Below, in pieces: positions 55,431 through 64,000 of a stretch of 64,000 nt of DNA. The notes under the pieces are model-generated. The model worked only from the letters and a program-made list of their open reading frames with translations. It was not told the origin of the DNA and did not search any database. This stretch comes from Chondrus crispus (lineage: Eukaryota; Rhodophyta; Florideophyceae; Gigartinales; Gigartinaceae). The stretch lies in assembly GCF_000350225.1 (NCBI RefSeq), contig NW_005178942.1, positions 189,272-253,271 of the forward strand, given 5' to 3'. How positions within the stretch are numbered: position 1 is the first letter of the stretch; each line of letters starts with the position of its first letter. A program made the translations under genes and the position numbers.

Positions 55431-55740
55431 GCACGAACGCGACGCTCTGAGCGCGGACTGCAACCGAACCATGTTGCGAGGGGCTGTGCACAAATGCAGC
55501 TCGTGAAGGAGGTCTGCTTCGGCATCGTGAGGGACGACGCTGTTCGCACGTTCTCGGCCCCGCGCCACGCGACGCGTTGGACATTCTCGCGCGCAGCAGC
55601 TATGCCTCCCGCGACGGGGTGGCGTGCGGCGTTCTCTGGGGCAGATGGACCGACCATGTCCCCAGATGGACAAGCGGGGCGAGGTCGGAAGCAACGGACG
55701 GACTGTGAGGCGGACGACTAAGCGGAGGAGAGACGGACAC

Positions 55741-56007
55741 TCACCGGACGAGAGGTAGGTAGGACCCGGGTACGAGCGGGGTTCGACTGGAATACAAAAG
55801 CAGCCCTCTACGAACACATGTGAACGAGGACGTACACGAGGCGACACGGGTCCGCGCAGACAGCGAGGGGGTTGTGTCGTACGAAGAGGGACCGCCACGC
55901 TGGGGAACCAGAAAGAACGCCCACAGGAGGATGGAACGAGGCCACAGAAAAGGAACAACGACGGGCACCGACGGTGAAATGAGGACTACAACGGTTGCCT
56001 CCCCCAA
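55741..56007 (-). mobile_element. Antisense ORF start beside the right LTR
   Basis: Begins MGEATVVVLISPSVPVVVPF, similar in sequence and position (about 40 bases from the LTR start, reading away) to MSDPLLVVLDLTQIPTVVPR at 49,000. Taken as a truncated relative of the gag-like ORF. Coding status is uncertain. Confidence 0.35.
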
Positions 56008-56046
56008 GAGGGTGAACGTGGACGTTCACTCTTGAGGAGGGGGCCG

Positions 56047-56656
56047 TGTAGTATAACCCCTTGGGACTAGATTTAGATTAGATCAGCTACTGTAGAGCCT
56101 GAGCTCTACAATACGACGCGCACGAGCGCGCGCGCTGTCAGCAACGAATGGCTGACAGCCTTACAGTACGCACGACCCGCACGCACTACTGTAGCCGACC
56201 ACAGTAGCACTACAGTCGAGTACGTACTGTACTGTAGTATGATAGGACTTAATTGTACATTAAATACGCGAGCGGACCGACGGCGGACGGGGGAGGACAA
56301 GCACGAGCTTGTCCAGAACCTACGCTTTTGGTCAACCTCGCCCCGCTTATTCTAGAACGGGTTCCCACTAGCCCGTATCTAGTTAGGAACCCAGCGAGCA
56401 GGGGACGCGCAAGCTCGCGAGCGAGCCTAGATCCGCCTCCGCCCGTCAGCGCTGGTACGTCACCCAGCGCTGCGCCGGGGCGTCGAGGCGTAGATCGGCC
56501 CGCGCGTGCGCGCATCCCCGACCGTACCCGCTCTACCACTGCTACCCCGGGCTCGCCCGGTTCCGTTAGCTGGGGTTGCTTCCCGTCTTCCCGCCGATCG
56601 GGGTCTCCGCAAGAACTGAGTATACACCCCCCTCCGTTGGGGGTGTTTATACTACA
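56047..56656 (+). repeat. Right LTR of the young element
   Basis: 610 bp; the two visible differences from the left LTR lie near 56,197 and 56,398. Confidence 0.92.
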
Positions 56657-57296
56657 CTCCTCCACCGCCGCCGGTCCGCTCCATATTTAATGTACATAAT
56701 AACCTATCATAGTAGTACAGTACCGATGTACTGTAGCGACGTACTGTAGCGGTCGGTCGACACTGTAATACTGTCAGCCATCGGGGCTGACAGTACACGT
56801 GTGTGTGCGTTCTTCGGTCCCGCGCGTACACGTGTACACGTGCGCTCCTGTACTCAGAGGTACACGTGGTGGTACTGTAGAGCATCGAGCTCTACAGTAA
56901 CCTATCCGATTCTGAGTTGATCTAATCTAAAATAAAGCCCCAGGGGGGGGTTATACTACACTCAACCGACCGCCAAGGTCAGTCTACCCAGCTTATTCTA
57001 ACCACGGGCCTTCGCCTTCGCGCGCTTTAAGAGGAAGGGAGCGGGTAGGGGACACACGCGTGCGCGAGCGAACCTAGATCCGCCTCCGCCCGTCAGCGCT
57101 GGTACGTTACCCAGCGCTGCTCCGGGGCGTCGAGGCGTAGATCGGCCCGCGCGTACATTCGTCCCCGACCGTCCCGTTCTACCACACCGCTACCAGGGCC
57201 CGCTTCCCTACCTCGTTAGCTGGTACCTCACCCGTCTTCCCGTTCGAACGGGGTCTACGTCGGACTGCGCATACACCCTCGGTCGTCTGGGGGTGT

Positions 57297-58133
57297 TTAT
57301 GTTACAGTGGTCTCAGTTATGACCGTGACCTGCTTCGAGTCTCTGGTGGCCTTGTCACCGGCCTCGTTAGCAGAACCGCCTGCTTTGGGGCTATAAGCGC
57401 TTCCTGCGCCAGCGTTACCTTGAGGACGTGCATGAGCCACATTCTTTCTTGCAAAAACGGACCAGCAAGTCTCCGTCGTGTGTCCAATCTTCCCACAAGT
57501 CGGGCAACGAGCATCACGGTGTCGGTTGGAACGACGACGGGTCGCTGAATGCCCTGGTTCCTTGCAATAGGAACATGTCCAACTCGTACCACTGTCCCCT
57601 GGCGTCTCTCGTTTCTTCATTATCAGTGACAGTTCCGCCAGCTGGCTAGTGATATCATCTACCTTGTTTCCCAGCTTGTCCTGTAGAGTATACACATCAG
57701 AACGCATCAATACACGCTTGGGCGTCACAGGTTCAACGGACTGCGCAGCATTTTTCGCCGCCTTGAAGGCGTCACGGCCTGCAGCAAAGTCCTTCACGGT
57801 CTTCATCAGTTCTTCATACGTCGTTGGAGAACGATAGATCGCGAACTGAGCAACATCCAAATGTGCCATTACGGCATTGCGAAGCAAGCCGTACTTTGCC
57901 TTTTCGTTGAAACTAGCCCTCCTGTAGAGCCTGTCCATTTCATCCATCGAAGTAAGCAAGTTCCCACCATCCAGTCGGCAACTCATAGCCTTCGGGATGT
58001 TTTCTCCTGGCCTCGGTGTCTCCGTAAAACGGTCAGACAGGGCGCTCTTCACACAGTCCCAGTTACTGGCGGCCTCGGTCAGACTCCCATTATGACTATA
58101 TGTGTCATAGTAATTGTCGTACAGCAAGTTCAC
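57297..58133 (-). mobile_element. Copia-type gag remnant with zinc knuckles
   Basis: 278 codons beginning MNLLYDNYYDTYSHNGSLTE. The middle (NEKAKYGLLRNAVMAHLDVA; TTYEELMKTVKDFAAGRDAF) parallels the copia gag at 17.1-17.25 kb (EFLRNAV; LYGELEAALQLQKEAKQA). The C-terminal part has CSYCKEPGH and CPTCGKIGHTTETC, of which the second is a full CCHC knuckle. The last three codons lie in the outer LTR, so the LTR insertion cut it. No pol follows. Confidence 0.65.
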
Positions 58134-58733
58134 GTCTGAACGTAACCGTAGAGCGGGGTCCTAGTAGCAGTGGTAGAGCGGGATAAGAACCCAAAAAGGC
58201 GTGTTCAATCGAACCGAAAACGGAAACACTAGCAATGTGTACGCGCACTGGCTGGACCGTTATCTGGGCAGGGATGACAGGGGCTGCGGGGGAGTCGGTG
58301 AGTTGGAAGCCTCAAGTTGGGGCCGAAGGTGTTTGCCTTTACGAGGTGGAGGCTTGGCGTAGGAGATCTCTTATAGGTATAAAAAACCTAGCCATCCCAC
58401 TCTTCTACTACTGTACAAGGCTCCCTTACATTAATTACACTCAACCATCTAATATTAATTACTATTACAGAGACCAGCTGCCCTGTCAGCTAAATTAGCG
58501 AACAGGAATCGTTCCAAAAACTGCCAATCACAGCTCGCCAAGGAGTTACTCCTAGAGTGCCAATTGTCCAAAACCACTATACCACAGATCCCCCTTCTAA
58601 AACTGCAGTGCGTCCTCGTGCTGCATAATTAATGAGTTCCGAGACGTTAGTCTAGGTGTAAGCAAGAAAAAAGGGGACGGCTCGTTACACGTGTTCACTT
58701 TTTTCTGTAAAGTACACGTGTTCACTTCTCCTT
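58134..58733. other. No gene seen
   Basis: Spacer between the gag remnant and the Sel1 pseudogene. It contains a TATA-like TTATAGGTATAAAAAACC near 58.38 kb and an A/T-rich stretch with ATTAATTAC repeats to 58.47 kb. No supported ORF. Confidence 0.45.
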
Positions 58734-60225
58734 ATGAGGGGAACGGGGTGTGAGGGGAACGGGGTGGTGCTGTCCGCACGACTGTTCGCAGAGGTGTACA
58801 GATACCCTATTGAGGAAGACGACGATGTTGGTGCCATGGTGCTTCTCGCCAATCTGCTGGTAGATTTTGCGGAGGGAGCCGAGGCGAATGCAGTTCGCGC
58901 TACGGAATTGTACTTGCGCGCGATTAAGAAGAGTGATGATAGGCAGGCCATGGTCAATCTCGGTCTCCTACCGGAGAGTAGCGCGGAGGGAGTTGAGAAG
59001 ATCCCGGTTCGCGCGGTGGAGTTGGACGAGCGTGCCATCGCGAACGCCCGTGACGGTGACGCCATGTACAACTTCGCGATCATACTGAGTGACGGAAGGG
59101 ATGGCGTTGCGCGGAATGAACCACGAGCCGTGAGACTATATGAGACCGTGATTAAGGAGGAAGATCATGTCAGCGCGATGGTGAACCTCGCAAAGATATT
59201 AATAGAGGGTGCGGAAGATGTCGAGGAAAACGCGATTCGAGCTGTAGAATTGTAGGAACGTGCCATCGAGAAAGCTCGTGATGGCATGCCTATGTTCAAC
59301 CTGGCGCTCCTAATTAGGGATGGAGGGGAAGGCGTTCCTTGTGATGCAGCACGGGCATTGCAGCTACTTGAGGTTGCGAGTGCTATTGAAGAGAACGATA
59401 ACGTGGGCGACATGGTGGAGCTCGGCAACTTACTGACGGAAGGCGTGGAGGGAGTCAAGAGGAATGCAACTCGGGCTGTGGAACTATTCGAACGGGCGAT
59501 TGAGAAGAGTGATGATGTCGATGCCATGATCTATCTCGGGGTCCTGCTGGGAAGCGGTGCGGCGGAAGTCGAGGTGGACACAGTTCGTGCCGTGGCGTTG
59601 TACGAGCGTGCCGTCGAGATTGATTCCGATGGCAACGCAATTCGCAATCTTGGAAACGTGACGAGGGGCTTGGAAACGTGATGAAGGATGGAGGGCTTCG
59701 GATGCAGTACGGGCTGTAAAGCTGTACGAAAGCCCGATTCAGGGGCACGATCATGCCGGTGCGATGGTGAACCTTAGTAAGCTACTAGAAGAAGGCGCAG
59801 GGGGAGTCAAGATGAACGCAATTCGTGCTCTGCAACTGTATGAGCGGGCAGTTGAGAAGAGGGATGACGTCGATGCCATGGTCAACCTCGGTGTCCTGGT
59901 GGAGAAGGGCACACAAGGGGTCAAGATGGACGAAGTTCGCGCGATGGGGCTCTACGAGCTTCAGATTGAAAAACCGAATGATTATGACGCTATATTGAAC
60001 CTAGCGACCCTGTTATGGGATGGATGAGAAGGCGTTTCGCAGGATGCAGCCCGGGCCGTGCCACTGTTTGAGGATGTGATTAAGCAAAACGATGATGTTT
60101 TTGCCATGGTGCTTCTCGGGAATTTGCTAGTTGCGGAGGGAGTCAAGACGAAAGCGATTCGGGCCGTGCAACTATGCGAGGGCGCGATTGACAGGTTTCT
60201 ACTGTACAGTCACACCCCAATACTG
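58734..60225 (+). pseudogene. Sel1-like repeat protein, decayed
   Basis: The translation is a run of about 12 Sel1/TPR-type repeats of roughly 37 residues with consensus YERAIEKxDDVDAMVNLG, then a LLxEGAEGV and RAVEL tail. Sel1 repeats form alpha-solenoid scaffolds for protein interaction. The frame is interrupted by a stop at 59,253 (VEL stop ERAIEK), shifts near 59.68 kb beside a small duplication of CTTGGAAACGTGA, and meets another stop at 60,025, after which two more repeats follow. No start with a signal peptide is visible; the first repeat follows MRGTGCEGNG at once. A host gene, or a captured piece of one. Confidence 0.8.
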
Positions 60226-60677
60226 TAATGTATTCAATATTTTCAGGAATTGCAATAGAAACCCTTCTTTTTCTTTCGTTTTTCTTTCTGCGGAAACGTC
60301 TAGGACTCGCGATGCGTGTATCGCAAAGAATATGCATGTGCCACACGTGTCCACAGCGATGAGCAGGCGTACTGTACGCCACTATCCCTCCGTACTCCCT
60401 TCTACGGGTGACCAGGCATTTACAGACACGGGAGCCCATAAGATTCTGCCATCTGGTCCAACCATATTTCGTAAATGGACATCTTCCCCCTAGTAACCCA
60501 ATCATAAGCTGCCAGGTGGTCCAATCAGATTGCCGAATTCCGGGGCTGCCCTAGGAGGGCCATCAATCCACACGTTGCACACTTGTCCTTCCAAAGGTTC
60601 CCCACACTGCATTGCTGGTATTTTTGAACGAGGTCTCGGTTCCTGATTTGGTACGGTTGGAGCTGCTCGAAGCCCTC
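60226..60677. other. No gene seen
   Basis: Flank of the Sel1 pseudogene up to the solo LTR; no ORF or repeat is supported. Confidence 0.4.
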
Positions 60678-62404
60678 TGTAGCATAAACACCCTCACGGA
60701 GAAGGGTGTTTGCTCACAGCTCGACGGAGACCCCGGATCGGCGGAAGACGGGGGAAGGAAGCACCACCAGCTATCGGAACCGGGCGAGCCCGGGTAGCGT
60801 GGTAGAGCGGGATCGGAGGTGGTCGCGCGTGCGTATGAGCGGATCGACGCCTCGACGCTCCGGCGCGGTACTGGGTCACGATCCAGTACCGACGGGTGGA
60901 GGCCAACCCGGCTCGCCGCTCGCGACCACTACCTGTGGGGCTCCGTACTAGGCCGACGGGAACGTCGCTCGCATAGTCTAGAATAAGCCGGCGGAACCTA
61001 CGTGGTAGGTTCTGGACAAGCCAGTTGTAGTGCAATATGGAGGTTTACAGGGGGGTGAAGTGAAAGGAAAATAATTGGATATGACAAGTAGTCCGGGTTG
61101 GGGGACACACGTGTGAATAATTGCACAGTTTCAATTTTTAATTATTTTATTTTGTTTAGTTAATTAGTTAGCATTAATTTGGCTAACATTAGATTAGATT
61201 TAACATAAATCTTAAAGATCTAGCGCCGCGAGCTACTGTAGTGGCTCCGGCGGGGCGATATTTACCTTAGCCGGCTGACCACCAAGTCAGTAAAGGTAAC
61301 CCGAGTTGCCATAGTCTGATATCGCCTTGGTCGAAGTCCGTCTTTTACAAGACATTCCCTTTTATTACAGATTACTTTATCCTTTGCGTTCGGGGGTTCC
61401 CTTTTCTTTTCCTTTATTTCCCTATCCTTTTCTATCTCTAATTCTACCTATTTCCCTTATCTTGTGTGGGTACCATCGGTATTGGTTGCGACCGAACCGG
61501 TGTAGGTGTCTTGGCCATCGGGCGACACAGTTGACGTAGCGCTGCTACTGTGACCTATTTTCCGACGGAGACTGTTGCAACGACATCTCCCTCGAAGGGC
61601 TTTGTCGTGTGTACAAGCCAGTGTTGGTGCCATCGGCGTCGGTTGCGACCGAACCGGTGAAGGTGTTTCGAGCCATCTGGCGGCACCCTTGGTGTAGCGC
61701 TGCTACTTTCATTCCATCCCGTCGGGCTGCGTTGCGACGCCCCCGTCGAAGGCCTTGTCGCGTTAAAAGGTGTTGAAGAAGCTCAACGAGCACTGGCCTT
61801 ACAACTCAGTGGAACCGGGGTACCTAAATACATGCTCCACCCCACACTCGTCGAGCAGTTATCTTCGTAGGTCTCTACCACATCGATCCCGAGCCGGACC
61901 ATTTCTCTGTGCCCCACCTATCAGGGATCTGAGCTACTACGAGTCGCAAGCTCGTTTAAACGGAGAAGGGAGAGTCGGACACTCCGTAGCGCTGTGCCGT
62001 CTGCAGTTGTTCTTTTTGTCGCTGTTGTTCTTTTTGCAGGACCATCGGACGGCGGTCTCTGCCTGATAGGCGCATTGCACTACACCCGTGCTTGTCCTCT
62101 CCCCTCCGCCGTCGGTCCGCTCATGTTTAATATACAGACCTCTATAATAATACTACAGTACCGAGGTACTGTAGTGGTCTACTGTAGTGCAAGTCCGCCT
62201 GTACTGTACGGTGTCAGCATCGGTGCTGACAGTACACGTGGTACCCGTGTGTGCGCTTCGTACGCGCCTGGTACATGTGTGGACTTGTGCCGTGGGGCAC
62301 ACGTGGACATGTGTGGTAGTGCTGTAGAGCGTCAGGCTCTACAGTAACTAAATCAATCTTGATCTAATCTAATGTAAGTCCCCCACCGAGGGAGTTATGC
62401 TACA
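60678..62404 (-). mobile_element. Reverse-oriented solo LTR with an internal insertion
   Basis: Begins TGTAGCATAAACACCC and ends GAGTTATGCTACA, flanked by the perfect 5-bp duplication CCCTC (60,673-60,677; 62,405-62,409). Without the insertion at 61,026-62,084 it is about 668 bp, in the range of its relatives, and shares their hairpins and the GATCTAATCTAAT tract. Confidence 0.85.
61026..62084. mobile_element. 1.06-kb element with TGTAGTGCAAT termini
   Basis: The ends are an 11-bp perfect inverted repeat TGTAGTGCAAT/ATTGCACTACA, flanked by CCAGT and CCCGT (one mismatch), a likely 5-bp target duplication. A block of about 100 bp occurs twice (about 61,465-61,560 and 61,620-61,710; GGTTGCGACCGAACCGGTG and GTAGCGCTGCTACT shared). 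No ORF is recognised. It could be a solo LTR of another family or a non-autonomous DNA element. Confidence 0.6.
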
Positions 62405-62520
62405 CCCTCCTGTGCTGCGTCGGTACAAACCCGTCTCTCGAAGTGAGTTTGCATCAACGTTCGTCCCCCTGCTAAGGTGTCGGCATTCCACAGTCTGTGC
62501 TCAGCAGCTCCCCTTCTCTA

Positions 62521-63821
62521 TGGCGTTTGATGAGTCGAGACCGTCATCGGTCTTTCAACCCCGCCGGCGGCCCGCCGACGTTTCATCGTCTCCCGAACTC
62601 GGTATCGCCTTTCGCCGCTCGAAAGAACCGGAATCTCCGGCAGTTGCCTCATCAACGGAAGGAACTCCGGCCCCGATGGCTGATGTACCGCAACCGCCGG
62701 TCTTCATGGCGGAGACGGTTGACCGCATCTCTCTTGAGGACTACCAAAAGTTGGCTGAGAAACGCTTTGATGCGACCCTGTTCATTGGTCCGGAGACTGC
62801 GGCGTCCTGGGCGGCCCGTAATCGGCATTGCCCACCCGTTCTCCGCGTCCCTTCCGAGGTTTCCAGTGACTTGGAGTTTTGTCGTGTGGTGCAAGAACTG
62901 CCCAACGTCAAACGTGGTCACGATATTCTCCGTTCTTCCGTTTCGGTTCACAATACGGGTACCTCTCAAGAGTTAGTTGCCCTGGAGTCGCCCTTCATGT
63001 CAGCTTGGTGGACGACTCAGCGCTTCGTCCAAGACGTCCTGGTCGAAAACCGTATTCGGCACCGGAATGACCGTTTCCTCGGACAGTTTTACTCCGAAGA
63101 GTTTTGGAAGGTTCCCAAAAGGAGACGGTATGCACTCTACCTTAGACAGCCCCATTGGTGGTCGGACATTGAGGTCCCTCGCTGGTTGCCAGTTACCACT
63201 CCGAGAGTCTTTGCTTATCACGGCTCCATCGCCCTCAACGCGAAACACCCTTGGTATCGTATCGTCTGGGCTATCGCACGTTCCGAGTTCGTTTTGAACG
63301 CAACGTGCGCCTTTTTACGGGCAGCTCATTACGGGATGTGGCCCTCCATTCGTTATAAGGAGTCGGGGTATCTGCCTCGCAACGATCTTCCGCGGGGTCG
63401 GTTGTTCCGATTATCGGCTACGCTTATTGATGCGATTCGTATTCTCGGAACGCGTTTCGGGGTTCAAGGAACAGCTTTTTGCGGAGACGACCTGGAAGAC
63501 CTCCTGAAGGTGGTTCAAGGAAGTCTTTGGCTACCTGGAGAGGAATGGGTCGTTTTTGATAACAAAACCTTGAACGTTCACGAACGAGTTTCGGGACCTG
63601 AGAAGACACCTGCGGGAGATCCGAATGTCCCGGAGACGGAGCCCCAACTCGTTGAGAGCGTTCCGACGGCAGCCCCTGCGGAGGGTAATGAATGGGGTTC
63701 CCTCCTCAATACCGCCACTAGGCTTCGGGCATATCCTCATGACGAGCAACGCCTCGCGGAGGCGTTAAAAGGATACAGCGAGTCTGCCCTTCCTATGGAG
63801 TCACAGAACCGGTTACCATAG
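62521..63821 (+). mobile_element. Gag-like ORF of an LTR element continuing past the window
   Basis: Starts MAFDESRPSSVFQPRRRPAD, Pro/Ser-rich for about 80 residues, then a folded region (VDRISLEDYQKLAEKRFDAT; LESPFMSAWWTTQRFVQDVL; FYSEEFWKVPKRRRYALYLR; SEFVLNATCAFLRAAHYGMW; LIDAIRILGTRFGV; DDLEDLLKVVQGSLWLPGEE). The order of features matches the split ORF on the minus strand at 49.0-47.9 and 37.8-36.6 kb. A possible coiled coil (ISEVERMGNSYASLVQNLHG; VDTLRDGLGRASARM) follows to the window edge. It is unrelated to the solo LTR next to it except by family. Confidence 0.5.
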
Positions 63822-64000
63822 TTGGTGCCTTACGACAAGCCTGTGTATGCGTCGCCTCTCACGGTTTCCAATCTTGGTATATCTCTGAGGTTGAGAGGAT
63901 GGGTAACTCCTATGCCTCTCTCGTGCAGAATCTCCACGGGAATGTCGATACTCTTCGTGACGGACTTGGACGTGCGAGTGCTCGTATGACAGATTATCAG

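Larger units (their letters stand above)
49792..56656 (+). mobile_element. Young non-autonomous chromodomain LTR element, 6.9 kb
   Basis: Two 610-bp LTRs (49,792-50,401 and 56,047-56,656) differ at about two positions by eye. They begin TGTAGTATAACCCC and end TTTATACTACA. GTGGTCTCCCGACC follows the left LTR (TGG opening as in a primer-binding site) and GAGGAGGGGGCCG precedes the right LTR (polypurine tract). TCCTC occurs at the left junction and one base away from the right junction. The interior has gag-like and chromodomain coding pieces but no reverse transcriptase or integrase that I can find, plus a minisatellite and a host gene fragment. Non-autonomous and broken, yet recently inserted. 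Confidence 0.85.
49423..56960 (-). mobile_element. Reverse-oriented solo LTR, split by the inner element
   Basis: Occupies 49,423-49,791 and 56,657-56,960 (about 673 bp). It begins TGTAGCATAAACACCCCC and ends TTATACTACA, flanked by the perfect 5-bp duplication CTCAA (49,418-49,422; 56,961-56,965). It shares the GACAAGTCCGTGCTTGTC hairpin and the TACTGTAG palindromes with its relatives. Confidence 0.85.
49061..57306 (+). mobile_element. Outer LTR of the TGTAG family, split by nested insertions
   Basis: The LTR occupies 49,061-49,422 and resumes at 56,961-57,306 (about 700 bp in all). It begins TGTAGTATAACCCCCC and ends TTTATGTTACA. A purine tract (TTGAGGGGGGGGCCG) precedes it and GTGGTCTC follows it; the same two signatures border the LTRs of the inner element. 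It is interrupted by a reverse-oriented solo LTR of the same family, itself interrupted by a complete LTR element. No matching target duplicates flank the outer ends. Confidence 0.75.

Noticed and set aside
1-64000. CRISPR arrays, bacterial operons, ribosome binding sites
   Set aside because: No regular spacer-repeat pattern; gene content, Lsm/MYND genes and retroelements are eukaryotic.

Overview
The window reads as nuclear DNA of a eukaryote with intron-poor, GC-rich genes. Adenosine kinase, ataxin-2, a PDCD2-type MYND protein and UDP-glucose 4-epimerase are each one uninterrupted reading frame, packed into about 9 kb and followed by about 55 kb of nested mobile elements. That layout, together with a fragment of the plastid isoprenoid enzyme DXS and a decayed Sel1-repeat gene, fits a florideophyte red alga of the Chondrus type. 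The organism is an inference; nothing in the sequence names it.

Host gene island (1-8,970): the 3' end of an endonuclease/exonuclease/phosphatase-fold gene (+), adenosine kinase (+), ataxin-2 (-), PDCD2-like (-) and galE (+). The complete genes have C-rich leaders just before the ATG. The 458-2,087 gap holds a cluster of hairpins.

Mobile-element region, left part (8,971-31,915): a decayed stretch with a weakly histone-H3-like ORF, then a pogo-like Tc1/mariner element (11,780-14,110, TA flanks). A Ty1/copia element follows (14,611-31,910, target duplication GTGTC, LTRs about 93% alike). Inside its protease region sits a 10.5-kb DNA transposon (18,184-28,732, target duplication ATCC). Its 2,548-bp terminal inverted repeats are about 99% identical, and both arms carry the same solo LTR and the same MITE. 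Its unique core encodes a GHTHEDID-type transposase-like protein and, divergently, a ParB-like/degenerate DNA-methyltransferase/PHD-finger protein.

Mobile-element region, middle (31,916-49,060): an ORF that opens with an unmistakable histone H3 tail and continues into a possible cysteine-peptidase-like region; Ty3/gypsy pol remains (-); and a gag-like ORF (-) split by a 10.1-kb Tnp2-type (CMC/Plavaka-like) transposon (37,814-47,895, target duplication ACG). That transposon carries fragments of DXS, a phosphotransferase and a beta-propeller gene.

Mobile-element region, right part (49,061-64,000): an LTR family with TGTAG...CTACA ends nested three deep. The youngest element (49,792-56,656; LTRs differ at about 2 of 610 positions) lacks an obvious reverse transcriptase, encodes a chromodomain, contains a hairpin minisatellite and carries a threonine-dehydratase fragment. 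Then come a copia-type gag remnant, a Sel1-repeat pseudogene, another solo LTR with its own insertion, and a second gag-like ORF running off the window.

A recurring theme is chromatin modules carried by mobile elements: an H3-tail mimic, a chromodomain and a PHD finger. The retroelements are described as fossils only.
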